From Seohaeicola saemankumensis (GTDB lineage: Bacteria > Pseudomonadota > Alphaproteobacteria > Rhodobacterales > Rhodobacteraceae), in the NCBI RefSeq assembly GCF_020171285.1, contig NZ_JAIUZI010000005.1, positions 124,001 through 188,000 on the forward strand: 64,000 bases of DNA, read 5' to 3'. Positions 1 to 8,089 of the stretch are shown here, in pieces. Each line of letters opens with the position of its first letter. The stretch's first letter is position 1. The notes beneath the pieces were generated by a model, which was not told where the DNA came from, did not search any database, and saw nothing but the letters and a program-made list of their open reading frames with translations. Made by a program: the position numbers and the translations under genes.

Positions 1-143
1 CTTGCGCGTGTGTGAAATTTGCCGTCTGTTTCCAAAAAGTGAGTCGCCGTCCCTTTAAAAAGATTCGTTGTGTCTGCTGATCAACGCACAATCGGCGCAA
101 AATTTTTGGCGGTTAACGCGGTATTGATTGAAAGCAAGGGATT

Positions 144-932
144 TTGGGGCACCAGCGACTTGGAAAACTACCGGCGTATCGTCTTTTGCCAGATATCATT
201 CGGTATTTGGTGGATGGTGGCGTTCCAACTGAGGCGCTAGTTGAGCAGATCACTGAATTCGGTCGGGAAGCCCTACAATTCGCTTTGAAAGATGATGTTT
301 TCATCGAAGCGCTTTGGCTGCTTGTGCGCTTGCCTCAAACCGCCGCCACGTCGACAACAACGACGGCGGGCTCAGAAATCGACATCAACAAAGACGCCAT
401 CGCATCCGTTTCCGATATCCTGTTCCAGTATGACAGTGCTGTGGAACAGGCGCAGCGTCGGCTCCATCAGGACAATACAGACCTTGGCGAGATCGCCCGC
501 CGAGCCGGTCTGACAGCCCTGGGAGACGGAATACAATCGAACCTTCCATCCCTTTGGCAGCCGAGCGCCGAGGATGTTCAGTTATCGCTGGCCGGACTCA
601 AGGGGACCGAAAAATTCGCTGATATGGCCCAGAATTTCTATGCCAACTTCGTGAATAGGGTGATTCATTATTATGTCGATCGCAATTTGCACAACATGGT
701 TGGCCCTGAACGCGTGGCGCGCTCCGTACATGATCTTGAAAGTTTCGACCACGCAATCCGGCGACATTGCAGTGAATCAGCCCTGATCATGCGTGCGTTT
801 GCACGGGATTGGCTTGGCAAGAACCACTATCGCGATGGCAAGGCCATTTCGCGGGCTGACGTGCGGGCATTTTCTGCCCATGCCGTCGAGAAGATCAGAA
901 CCGAACTCGACATCCGGAAGGGGAAATCGTGA
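144..932 (+). CDS. uncharacterised protein coupled to a QueC-like enzyme
   Basis: I do not recognise this 262-residue protein. An in-frame stop at 129-131 bounds the frame, so the TTG at 144 is the first usable start, and it has no strong ribosome binding site. The product looks soluble and mostly helical, with a Thr-rich stretch near residues 67-75 and no catalytic motif I can name. Its stop overlaps the GTG of the next gene (GTGA), so the two are translationally coupled and probably act together. The +1 neighbouring frame is open from about 43 to 240, so an N-terminal frameshift or a different start is possible. The coding call is firmer than the start. Confidence 0.65.
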   Translation: MGHQRLGKLPAYRLLPDIIRYLVDGGVPTEALVEQITEFGREALQFALKDDVFIEALWLLVRLPQTAATSTTTTAGSEIDINKDAIASVSDILFQYDSAVEQAQRRLHQDNTDLGEIARRAGLTALGDGIQSNLPSLWQPSAEDVQLSLAGLKGTEKFADMAQNFYANFVNRVIHYYVDRNLHNMVGPERVARSVHDLESFDHAIRRHCSESALIMRAFARDWLGKNHYRDGKAISRADVRAFSAHAVEKIRTELDIRKGKS

Positions 933-2791
933 AACAGCACTTGATCGAATGCGGTGTGTCCGCCCCTTCGCAAGATCACGCGATTGCCATGGATGTTCAT
1001 GGAGACGCAAAGAACGTCAATCTGCGGATCGACTATATCAGCCGAACGATGTTGTCGAACCTGCCCGATCTCCTGATTGATCTGCTGGAGGTCGCCACAT
1101 ACGTCTATTGCGCCGATCAACGCCTGGGCAGGGGGTCGGACCAGCTTTCCAAGTTCGGAGAGAACTGGCGGCGGAGCCTGAGGTTTTCGATCCCGGTCCG
1201 AGAATTGGATGTCTGGCAGGACCCGGAGGTCCAGGAGGTGCTTGTGGACACTCTCGGGTTTCTTTCCGACGACAGCTACGTGTTCGATTTTCGTCAGGCC
1301 GAGGCGCCGGTTCAACCCAAGGAGCTATACTTTCATGACCTGATCGATCCTTCCAGCGAGCACGACGATGTTGCCTTGTTTTCAGGCGGCATCGATTCAT
1401 TTGCGGGCGCCGTTACCGATCTGGTTGCAAATGACCGATCCCTCACTCTCGTTGGGCACTATTCGTCGACCAAGGTCCGGTCGGTCCAGGAAGGGCTTGT
1501 GGCCGAGTTGAAAAGTCGAGGTCATGATCGACGTTTGTCCTATATCCCGGTCTGGGTCAGCAACGAGGGTGTTCGAGCCCGCGAGTTCACGCAGAGGACG
1601 CGCTCATTCCTGTTCGCTTGCCTCGGCCTTGTGGTCGCCAGAATGTCCGGCAAGGACAGCTTCAGTTTCTACGAAAACGGAGTGGTCAGCATCAACCTCC
1701 CACTGGCCGGCGACGTCGTAGGCGGACGTGCGACCCGGACAACTCACCCGAAGGTATTGCGGGGGCTCGAACAGCTTTTCTCCTTGCTGCTGGATCGCCA
1801 GATTCAAATCAAGACCCCGCTTCAGTGGCTGACAAAGATGGAGGTCACGCAGTTGATTGCAGAAGCGGGCATGGCCGATCTACTGGACCAGACCGTCAGT
1901 TGCACTCGGCCACGGAAATGGACGGGCACCCAAAAACACTGCGGTGTTTGTTCCCAGTGCATTGACCGTCGGTTTGGAATTCTCGCTGCGGGGCTCGGCG
2001 AACACGAGCCGTCGGATCGCTACATGCGAGACTTGCTGCTCGACGACCGGAGCAACGGTGACGATCTCCGTATGGCACTGGCATATGTTTCGTTGTTCAA
2101 AAAGGTCTCGGCGACAACGAAGGAGAGGTTCCTGGTGGATTTCCCCGAGATCGTATCTGCCGTCGGCCATTTTTCGGGCGTGTCGACAGCCGAGGCAGGC
2201 GATCGCCTTTTTGATTTGTTCCAGCGCCATTCCAGGTCGGTAGAGGGGGTCATTTCGGCGGCAGTCACCGAGCACAGTGCGTCCCTGTATAGAAGTGAGT
2301 TGCCGGCGACATCGCTGCTCGCCACGTGCTACAGCCGAGGTCATGTGGAAGTCCCACCGCCCTCGAACTATGACGCTGAAGCAAAGGCATTCATGGATCG
2401 CCTCACGACACCGGTCCTGGAGTTCGCGTTTGACGACGAGACAAAACGAGTCCTTTTCCGAGGCGATCTGGTTCTGGAGGGGGCCAATTTCAGATTGGTC
2501 GACGCGATGATTGAAGCCTTCAGAACCGGTAAAAAGCAGCAATCAGAAGTGCAACATCTTCAGGCGCATGACCTCGCAGAGAAGCTTGGCGTATCCGAGC
2601 AATCAATGCGCCAACAGCTGAGGCGACTACGCGAGGCGGTCGAACCTCTGGCCGTGTCGCTCGGGATTCCCATGGATCAGGATACCGTCATTCAAACCAA
2701 GGAGCGCGCCGGGTATCGAATCAATCCGCAATGTCGCGAGGTTGCCATCGCCGATATCATGGAGACGGTGCCGTTGGTCAGAAACGAATAA
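929..2791 (+). CDS. QueC-like 7-cyano-7-deazaguanine synthase-type protein with C-terminal winged helix
   Basis: This is a 620-residue member of the QueC/PP-loop ATPase group. The PP-loop SGGIDS sits at residues 152-157. The zinc site typical of QueC is complete, with Cys325 and the CGVCSQC cluster giving Cys338, Cys341 and Cys344. QueC makes preQ0 from carboxy-deazaguanine, ATP and ammonia, but housekeeping QueC is only about 230 residues. Here about 150 extra residues precede the PP-loop, and residues 545-600 resemble a winged-helix DNA-binding domain (LAEKLGVSEQSMRQQLRRL, then a wing ending GYRINP). Enlarged QueC homologues of this kind occur in anti-phage systems such as Qat and type IV CBASS. 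A queuosine-biosynthesis role is less likely because queD, queE and queF are absent nearby. The GTG start follows GGAAGGGG. Confidence 0.8.
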   Translation: MKQHLIECGVSAPSQDHAIAMDVHGDAKNVNLRIDYISRTMLSNLPDLLIDLLEVATYVYCADQRLGRGSDQLSKFGENWRRSLRFSIPVRELDVWQDPEVQEVLVDTLGFLSDDSYVFDFRQAEAPVQPKELYFHDLIDPSSEHDDVALFSGGIDSFAGAVTDLVANDRSLTLVGHYSSTKVRSVQEGLVAELKSRGHDRRLSYIPVWVSNEGVRAREFTQRTRSFLFACLGLVVARMSGKDSFSFYENGVVSINLPLAGDVVGGRATRTTHPKVLRGLEQLFSLLLDRQIQIKTPLQWLTKMEVTQLIAEAGMADLLDQTVSCTRPRKWTGTQKHCGVCSQCIDRRFGILAAGLGEHEPSDRYMRDLLLDDRSNGDDLRMALAYVSLFKKVSATTKERFLVDFPEIVSAVGHFSGVSTAEAGDRLFDLFQRHSRSVEGVISAAVTEHSASLYRSELPATSLLATCYSRGHVEVPPPSNYDAEAKAFMDRLTTPVLEFAFDDETKRVLFRGDLVLEGANFRLVDAMIEAFRTGKKQQSEVQHLQAHDLAEKLGVSEQSMRQQLRRLREAVEPLAVSLGIPMDQDTVIQTKERAGYRINPQCREVAIADIMETVPLVRNE

Positions 2792-2797
2792 GGCAGG

Positions 2798-2899
2798 GAC
2801 GTCACGGCCAAGGCCACCTCACGTCACAGATAGCCCCCTCACAGCCCCGGTTTTCCGGGGCTTTTTCATGCCCAGACGTCACAAGAAAGTTCACGTCTG
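2798..2899. repeat. ACGTCAC repeats and CAGACGT inverted repeat
   Basis: Three copies of (G/C)ACGTCAC begin at 2798, 2820 and 2875. CAGACGT at 2873-2879 faces ACGTCTG at 2893-2899 across a 13-base gap. They surround the terminator and lie about 100 bases before the excisionase-like gene, so they could be binding sites for that protein or part of an attachment region. That role is a guess; only the repeats themselves are seen. Confidence 0.35.
2843..2866 (+). terminator. rho-independent terminator after the QueC-like gene
   Basis: An 8-bp perfect stem, AGCCCCGG with CCGGGGCT, encloses a TTTT loop and is followed at once by a T run. It lies 51 bases after the QueC-like stop codon and separates that pair from the prophage early genes. 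Confidence 0.9.
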
Positions 2900-2996
2900 A
2901 TCATATCGAAAAAGCTCTAACCCGTTGAAAATGCTCGTGTGTCCACATGCTTCGGCGCTGCTGGATGAAACCGAAGGCAATACAACGGAGGCAGGC

Positions 2997-3206
2997 ATGT
3001 CACTCAGGCATCTGAATCAGATCGATCTCGCTGATCGCTGGAACATCTCTCATCGCACGCTCGAAAGGTGGCGCTGGACCGGAGAGGGTCCGCGCTTTGT
3101 GAAGCTCGGGGGGCGCGTCGTCTACCGATTGGCGGACGTTGAGGCATTTGAACGTGAGCAGGTTCGTTCGAGCACGTCGAGCAAACCCGCATTGAAATCG
3201 GCGTGA
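2997..3206 (+). CDS. small helix-turn-helix protein (AlpA/excisionase type)
   Basis: This 69-residue protein has the MerR-like helix-turn-helix fold of AlpA and phage excisionases. The helix-turn-helix is DLADRWNISHRTLERWRW at about residues 9-26, followed by GPRFVKLGGRVVYRLADVEAFE, the usual wing and C-terminal helix of the HTH_17 family. The ATG at 2997 is preferred to an upstream ATG at 2925 because homology begins here and GGAGGC precedes it. It is the first gene of the phage early region, so it probably controls excision or early transcription. No integrase is visible beside it. Confidence 0.75.
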   Translation: MSLRHLNQIDLADRWNISHRTLERWRWTGEGPRFVKLGGRVVYRLADVEAFEREQVRSSTSSKPALKSA

Positions 3207-3314
3207 GCGCGCAGGCCATGAATTTGTCTGACCCGATGTCCCGATCTCTGCGGCGTGGTGGCTTTTCCCATTCAGACGCCACCGCGCTCACCCCCAAACC
3301 GAAAGCCGAGCAGC

Positions 3315-3560
3315 ATGAACAGACACACCGATCCCATATCCGAAGATCTCAAACGCATCCCGGGTCTCTACCGCCGCTGGGAATTGCCGGAGATTCTGAA
3401 GAACCACCGCACTTACCGCATCGAGAAGGCCGGCACCCATCAGGATGGGACCCCGCTTGTCGCCATCTATGCCGACGGTGCCAGCCCCGAATCTGCCTCT
3501 TGCGATGACACCGACCCGCCCGTTGCCCTGCCTGGGACGAGTTCGTCGGGGCGCGGGTAG
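3315..3560 (+). CDS. hypothetical early phage protein
   Basis: This 81-residue protein of unknown function starts at ATG 3315. The motif LKRIPGLYRRWELPEILKNH is followed by a small basic and polar domain, and the last 25 residues are low-complexity (Ser, Thr, Pro, Gly). Continuing the frame upstream to 3255 would add a basic stretch that looks non-coding, hence the internal start. It stands between the excisionase-like gene and the next small gene in a tightly packed early operon. I see no motif that suggests an activity. Confidence 0.5.
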   Translation: MNRHTDPISEDLKRIPGLYRRWELPEILKNHRTYRIEKAGTHQDGTPLVAIYADGASPESASCDDTDPPVALPGTSSSGRG

Positions 3561-3578
3561 AGGCCTGAAAAGGAGACC

Positions 3579-3932
3579 ATGTTCATGGATATCGTACCCA
3601 ACATCACGGTTCGCAGTCGTCACCCTCTGAGCGAGATCGAGTTCTGTGCCTGGGTGGCGCAGGCCGCTCCCGGTGACCGGCTGGAGTATCACTGCGGCTT
3701 TCTCGTGCTCGACACTTTCGCACTGTTTTCACGGCTCGACGATCAGGGCCGCGGCGAACTGAGCAAGCTGGCCGGGCGGGCTTTCTGGGCTGCCGAACAG
3801 GGGCTTGTGCATCTCGTGCAGGAGCGCGTGGGCCCGGATCAGTTCGCCTACATCGCCGTTGCCCGGCCCAAGCCCAAAGCCGCTGCCGTCTCGCTGTCCG
3901 AGCTGCTGCTCGCCGAACAGGAGGCCGCGTGA
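3579..3932 (+). CDS. hypothetical early phage protein
   Basis: This 117-residue protein has a good ribosome binding site (AAAAGGAGA) just before ATG 3579; a second ATG lies six bases on. Residues 20-100 look like a compact alpha/beta domain (CAWVAQAAPGDRLEYHCG, then HLVQERVGPDQFAYIAVAR). I do not recognise a named family, although small genes of this kind are common at the head of alphaproteobacterial siphophage replication operons. Its stop overlaps the start of the next gene, so translation is coupled. Confidence 0.65.
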   Translation: MFMDIVPNITVRSRHPLSEIEFCAWVAQAAPGDRLEYHCGFLVLDTFALFSRLDDQGRGELSKLAGRAFWAAEQGLVHLVQERVGPDQFAYIAVARPKPKAAAVSLSELLLAEQEAA

Positions 3933-4465
3933 TGCCCGCATTTCAATCCTTTTTCACCGATCACGGAGACCATTTCATGCCATTCCCCGAGAACACACCT
4001 ACGCCGGACGATCTGCCGTCCCTCAGCGCCGCTGAGATCGCAGCGCTGCCGGTCGAGTTGCTGGCAATCCTGCAGCGCGAGATCGAGGAGCGTCTAAAGC
4101 GCGACAAGGCGGCCAAGACCCGCTTCGATGCCGGACTGGCCGTCCGCTATGCCAGCCGCGCCACCGAGGAACGCCAAGCCGCAGGTAAAGACACCGGCAC
4201 AGTCCGCTTTGATGATGGTGATTTCACCGTGGTCGCCGACCTGCCGAAACGGGTGGATTGGGATCAGGACCGACTGGCCGACATGGTCGCGCGGATCCGC
4301 GATGCAGGCGACGACCCCGCCGAATATGTCGATCTCGCTTTCAAAGTTCCCGAGCGCAAATACGCCGCCTGGCCCGAGGCCATCCGGCAGGGTTTCGAGC
4401 CCGCACGCACGGTCCGGCCCGGCACGCTGAAGGTCGAGATCGTCCCGCAGGGGGGCGATCAATGA
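3929..4465 (+). CDS. hypothetical early phage protein, likely recombination-module accessory
   Basis: This 178-residue protein has an Asp/Glu-rich helical N-terminus. From about residue 95 it has a more conserved-looking part (DFTVVADLPKRVDWDQDRL, then FKVPERKYAAWPEAIRQGFE). Three starts are possible: GTG 3929 (GTGA overlap with the gene before), ATG 3932, or ATG 3977 behind a GGAGA-like site. I keep the coupled start. The stop overlaps the ATG of the Sak4-like ATPase, so the product is probably made with that recombination protein. Function is not known from sequence alone. Confidence 0.65.
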   Translation: MMPAFQSFFTDHGDHFMPFPENTPTPDDLPSLSAAEIAALPVELLAILQREIEERLKRDKAAKTRFDAGLAVRYASRATEERQAAGKDTGTVRFDDGDFTVVADLPKRVDWDQDRLADMVARIRDAGDDPAEYVDLAFKVPERKYAAWPEAIRQGFEPARTVRPGTLKVEIVPQGGDQ

Positions 4466-5337
4466 GCCTCCCCATCATCAGCGCCGACCAGCGGCTGGCC
4501 GAGCCGCGCGGCATCAAGGGCTGCATCTTCGGGAAAAGTGGAATTGGGAAAACCTCCCTTCTGTGGACCCTCGATCCCGACCGCACGCTGTTCATGGACC
4601 TCGAAGCGGGCGATCTGGCTATCGAGGGTTGGGTCGGTGACAGCATTCGGCCGCGTACGTGGACAGAATGCCGGGATTTCGCGGTGTTCATCGGCGGTCC
4701 CAACCCGGCGCTGCGGGATGAGCAGCCCTACAGCCCGGCGCACTATGCCGCCGTCTGTGAACGCTTCGGCGATCCGGCAGCACTCGATCGCTACGACACC
4801 ATCTTCGTGGACTCGATCACTGTCGCGGGGCGGTTGTGCTTCGGCTGGTGCAAGGGCCAGCCCGAGGCGCTGTCGGAGAAGACCGGCAAGCCAGATGTGC
4901 GCGGGGCCTACGGGCTGCACGGCCGCGAGATGATCGGTTGGCTCACCCATCTCCAGCACACGCGGGCCAAGAACGTCTGGTTCGTGGGGATCCTCGACGA
5001 GAGGCTCGACGACTTCAATCGCAAGGTATTCCAGCCGCAGATCGACGGTTCCAAGACGGGGCTCGAGTTGCCGGGGATCGTCGATGAGGTGATCACCATG
5101 GCGGAGTTGAAGGCCGACGGCGGCGATCCGTACCGCGCCTTTGTCTGCCAGACGATCAACCACTGGGGCTTTCCGGCCAAGGATCGCTCCGGCCGCTTGG
5201 CCCAAGTCGAAGAACCCCATCTCGGCCGCCTGATGGCGAAAATCCGAACGCCCGCAGCCCCGGCGACGGATCGCCTGACCTACGCCCCGCCACCCGCCGA
5301 TCCGGCCGGTGCCGACCAATCTCAACCGCAATCCTGA
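4462..5337 (+). CDS. Sak4-like RecA-fold ATPase (AAA_24 type)
   Basis: This 291-residue phage ATPase has a Walker A motif, GKSGIGKT, at residues 24-31. A beta strand with an acidic end (DTIFVDSI, near residue 113) is the likely Walker B. Members of this AAA_24/Sak4 group are RecA-like single-strand annealing recombinases that work with a phage SSB. The next gene encodes a candidate SSB partner, and a helicase and nuclease follow, so this is the core of a phage recombination module. The ATG at 4462 overlaps the stop of the previous gene. The Pro-rich last 25 residues are probably disordered. Confidence 0.8.
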   Translation: MSLPIISADQRLAEPRGIKGCIFGKSGIGKTSLLWTLDPDRTLFMDLEAGDLAIEGWVGDSIRPRTWTECRDFAVFIGGPNPALRDEQPYSPAHYAAVCERFGDPAALDRYDTIFVDSITVAGRLCFGWCKGQPEALSEKTGKPDVRGAYGLHGREMIGWLTHLQHTRAKNVWFVGILDERLDDFNRKVFQPQIDGSKTGLELPGIVDEVITMAELKADGGDPYRAFVCQTINHWGFPAKDRSGRLAQVEEPHLGRLMAKIRTPAAPATDRLTYAPPPADPAGADQSQPQS

Positions 5338-5356
5338 TCAGAAAAGGAGGTTCCCC

Positions 5357-5965
5357 ATGGGTTCCTGGAACGATTTCAACGACGCGCAAAGCAACACCAA
5401 CCTCATCCCCAAGGGCACACTGGCCAAGGTGCGCCTGACAATCCGCCCCGGCGGTTTCGATGATGCCTCGCAGGGCTGGACCGGTGGCTATGCCACGCGA
5501 GGCTCGACTGGTGCTGTCTATCTCAACGGCGAGTTCACCGTGACAGAGGGTCCGTATGCCCGGCGCAAGATCTTCACGCTGATCGGTCTTTACAGCCCCA
5601 AAGGGCCCGACTGGACTAACATGGGCCGCAGCCTGGTGCGCGGCATGCTGAACTCGGCGCGCGGGATTTCCGACAAGGACATGTCGGCGGAAGCGCAGGC
5701 GGCGCGGCGCATCAGCGGCTTCGCCGATCTCGACGGGATCGAGTTCATCGCCCGCATCGATGTCGGCACCGACGCCAGTGGTGATGACAAGAACGAGATC
5801 CGCAGCGCGGTCACGCCCGATCATCGCGACTATGCGCAGGTCATGGGCACGGCGCCGCTCCAGTTCAGCGGCAGTGCCCCGCAGCAGAATGCCGCCGCCA
5901 CGCCTTCGTCCAATCCGCCAGCAGCCAGCCCCGGTGCCCCCGGGCGGCCGAGCTGGGCCCAGTAA
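5357..5965 (+). CDS. SSB-like phage protein (DUF669-like) partner of Sak4
   Basis: This 202-residue protein starts at ATG 5357 behind the strong site AAAAGGAGG. The central part alternates hydrophobic and charged residues as an OB-fold would (AKVRLTIRPGG, AVYLNGEFTVTEG, RKIFTLIGLYS), and the last 35 residues are a flexible Ala/Pro/Ser tail ending PSWAQ. Proteins of this layout follow Sak4-type ATPases in many siphophages and are thought to bind single-stranded DNA. The family assignment rests on layout and context, so SSB is an inference. Confidence 0.6.
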   Translation: MGSWNDFNDAQSNTNLIPKGTLAKVRLTIRPGGFDDASQGWTGGYATRGSTGAVYLNGEFTVTEGPYARRKIFTLIGLYSPKGPDWTNMGRSLVRGMLNSARGISDKDMSAEAQAARRISGFADLDGIEFIARIDVGTDASGDDKNEIRSAVTPDHRDYAQVMGTAPLQFSGSAPQQNAAATPSSNPPAASPGAPGRPSWAQ

Positions 5966-5977
5966 GGGGGATCGGTC

Positions 5978-7675
5978 ATGCGTTTACGTCCCCGCCAGAA
6001 AACCTTCGTCGAGCGCAGTGTTGCTGCGCTCGGCCAACACGGCAACACGCTGGGTGTGGCACCCACCGGCGCGGGCAAGACCATCATGCTCTCGGCGGTT
6101 ACCGGCGAGATGATCGGCGCCATGTCTGATGGTTTGGGGGCCAAGGCCTGTGTTCTGGCCCATCGCGACGAGTTGACCGCGCAGAACCGCGCCAAGTTCC
6201 GGCGTGTGGTGCCGGAGGCATCCACCTCGGTGATCGACGCGACCGAGAAATGCTGGAGCGGCGACGTTACCTTCGCCATGGTTCCGACGCTGGCGCGGGC
6301 GTCGAATCTGACCGACATGCCGCGCCTTGATCTTCTGGTGATCGACGAGGCGCATCACGCGGTGGCGGACAGCTATCGCCGCATCATCGACCGCGTGCGC
6401 GACGCCAACCCGGATGCGCGGATCTTCGGGGTGACGGCAACACCGACCCGGGGTGACCGCAAAGGGTTGCGCAAGGTCTTCGACAATGTCGCCGACCAGG
6501 TGCGATTGGGCGAGTTGATCGCGTCTGGCCACCTCGTGCCGCCGCGCACCTTTGTCATCGATGTGGGGGTGCAGGAGGAATTGAAGTCGGTCCGCAAGAC
6601 CAATGCCGATTTCGACATGACCGAGGTGGCGGACATCATGGACCGCGCCCCAGTCACCGACGAGGTGATCCGCCACTGGCGTGAGAAGGCAGGTGACCGT
6701 CAGACCGTCGTCTTCTGTTCAACCGTCGCCCACGCGGACCATGCGACCGAGGCATTCCGCGCTGCGGGGATCACGGCCGCGCTGATCCACGGCGATCTGG
6801 CTTCTGAGACCCGCAAGGCCATCCTGGCTGATTACGCGGCGGGCAAGACACGCGTCGTCGTCAATGTCGCTGTGCTGACCGAAGGCTGGGATCATCCGCC
6901 CACGTCCTGCGTCGTGCTGCTGCGGCCCAGTTCCTACAAATCCACCATGATCCAGATGATCGGGCGCGGGCTGCGCACGGTCGATCCGGAGGAGCACCCG
7001 GGGCTGGTCAAGACCGACTGCGTGGTGCTGGATTTCGGGACGTCGAGCCTGATCCACGGCACGCTGGAGCAGGATGTCGATCTGGATGGCAAAACCGGCA
7101 TCGGTGAAGCCCCGACCAAATCTTGCCCGGCCTGTGCGGCGGAGGTTCCGCTCGCGGCCACCGAATGCCCGCTTTGCGGAGAGATGTTGTTGCAGGACGA
7201 AGGCGAAGCGGGCGCGGATGCCGCTCCGCTCTCAGGCTTTGTCATGACCGAAATCGACCTGCTGAAACGCTCCAGCTTCGCATGGGTCGATCTTTTCGGG
7301 ACGGACGACGCGCTGATGGCCACCGGCTTCACGGCCTGGGGCGGTATCTTCTGGATGGAGGGCGTCTGGTACGCCATCGGCGGGGCCAAGGGCGAGCGGC
7401 CACGCTTGTTGGGCGTCGGCGAACGCACCGTTTGCCTCGCGCAGGCCGACGACTGGCTGAACACCCATGAGAGTGATGAAAGCGCCTTCAAGACGCGCGG
7501 ATGGCTGCGCCAGCCACCGACCGACAAGCAATTGAAATACCTGCCGCCCGAGTGTCGCCACGACTTCGGCCTGACGCGCTATCGCGCCTCGGCGCTGATG
7601 ACCTTCGGCTTCAACAAGCGCGCTATCCAAGGGGTCGTAAATGCGGTGGCCGATCCCGAACGGAGGGCGGCATGA
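5978..7675 (+). CDS. DEAD/DEAH-box DNA helicase (superfamily 2)
   Basis: This 565-residue superfamily 2 helicase has a Q-motif-like N-terminus (LRPRQKTFVER). Walker A APTGAGKT lies near residue 28, the DEAHH box near residue 122 and the GVTATPTR motif near 149. The second RecA domain ends in QMIGRGLR. A zinc ribbon (CPACAAEVPLAATECPLC) follows near residue 383, and the last 150 residues are specific to the phage group. It probably unwinds phage DNA during replication or recombination-dependent repair. Its stop overlaps an out-of-frame ATG, and the next true gene starts four bases after the stop. Confidence 0.9.
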   Translation: MRLRPRQKTFVERSVAALGQHGNTLGVAPTGAGKTIMLSAVTGEMIGAMSDGLGAKACVLAHRDELTAQNRAKFRRVVPEASTSVIDATEKCWSGDVTFAMVPTLARASNLTDMPRLDLLVIDEAHHAVADSYRRIIDRVRDANPDARIFGVTATPTRGDRKGLRKVFDNVADQVRLGELIASGHLVPPRTFVIDVGVQEELKSVRKTNADFDMTEVADIMDRAPVTDEVIRHWREKAGDRQTVVFCSTVAHADHATEAFRAAGITAALIHGDLASETRKAILADYAAGKTRVVVNVAVLTEGWDHPPTSCVVLLRPSSYKSTMIQMIGRGLRTVDPEEHPGLVKTDCVVLDFGTSSLIHGTLEQDVDLDGKTGIGEAPTKSCPACAAEVPLAATECPLCGEMLLQDEGEAGADAAPLSGFVMTEIDLLKRSSFAWVDLFGTDDALMATGFTAWGGIFWMEGVWYAIGGAKGERPRLLGVGERTVCLAQADDWLNTHESDESAFKTRGWLRQPPTDKQLKYLPPECRHDFGLTRYRASALMTFGFNKRAIQGVVNAVADPERRAA

Positions 7676-7678
7676 CCC

Positions 7679-8089
7679 ATGAAATCTTCAGTCCCCATCA
7701 CGGCCGAGGAGCGGCGTCGTCTCTGGCATCCGCGTGGAACGCTCTGTGCTGTCTGCCGGCAACCCACGTGTGGTTTTGGCTGGCGCGATCCGGTCCGGTC
7801 GAAGCGGCCCCGGCCATCGGTCTGGTTCTGCTCGATGCCCTGCCAAGGCTTCTGGACGCGTTTGGCGCGGGAGCGTTTTGCCATGGTTGACCTGACCGAA
7901 GAAGAACGCGCCGCCGTCACCGCCACCATGAAACGCGTCGCGCTGCTTATGGACGAGATCGGCTGGCAGACAGCCTTCGCCGATCTGACCGAGGCGCAGG
8001 TGCGCGCCCTGATCGAAGAGGCCGTCGAGAGCTTCCGTGAGGCCATGTCCGACATCGCCAAAGCAAACGCCCCGGAGATCCCGTTTTGA
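7679..8089 (+). CDS. small zinc-finger phage protein (DUF6511-like)
   Basis: This 136-residue protein has an N-terminal treble-clef-like zinc site, with CAVCRQPTC near residue 23 and WFCSMPCQ near residue 48. A helical C-terminal half (LTEEERAAVTATMKRV, then GWQTAFADLTEAQVRALIE) matches the DUF6511 group as I recall it. ATG 7679 follows CGGAGGGCGG. A competing frame starts at 7672 but gives a product without the zinc pattern. Located between the helicase and a Cas4-like nuclease, it is probably an accessory of the recombination module. No enzymatic motif is present. Confidence 0.7.
   Translation: MKSSVPITAEERRRLWHPRGTLCAVCRQPTCGFGWRDPVRSKRPRPSVWFCSMPCQGFWTRLARERFAMVDLTEEERAAVTATMKRVALLMDEIGWQTAFADLTEAQVRALIEEAVESFREAMSDIAKANAPEIPF

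Noticed and set aside
144..2791. complete Qat (QatABCD) system
   Set aside because: Only a QueC-like protein matches. No ATPase or TatD-like nuclease is visible, and the partner does not look like QatB.
929..2791. housekeeping queuosine biosynthesis gene queC
   Set aside because: The protein is far longer than QueC, has an added winged helix and has no queD, queE or queF neighbours.
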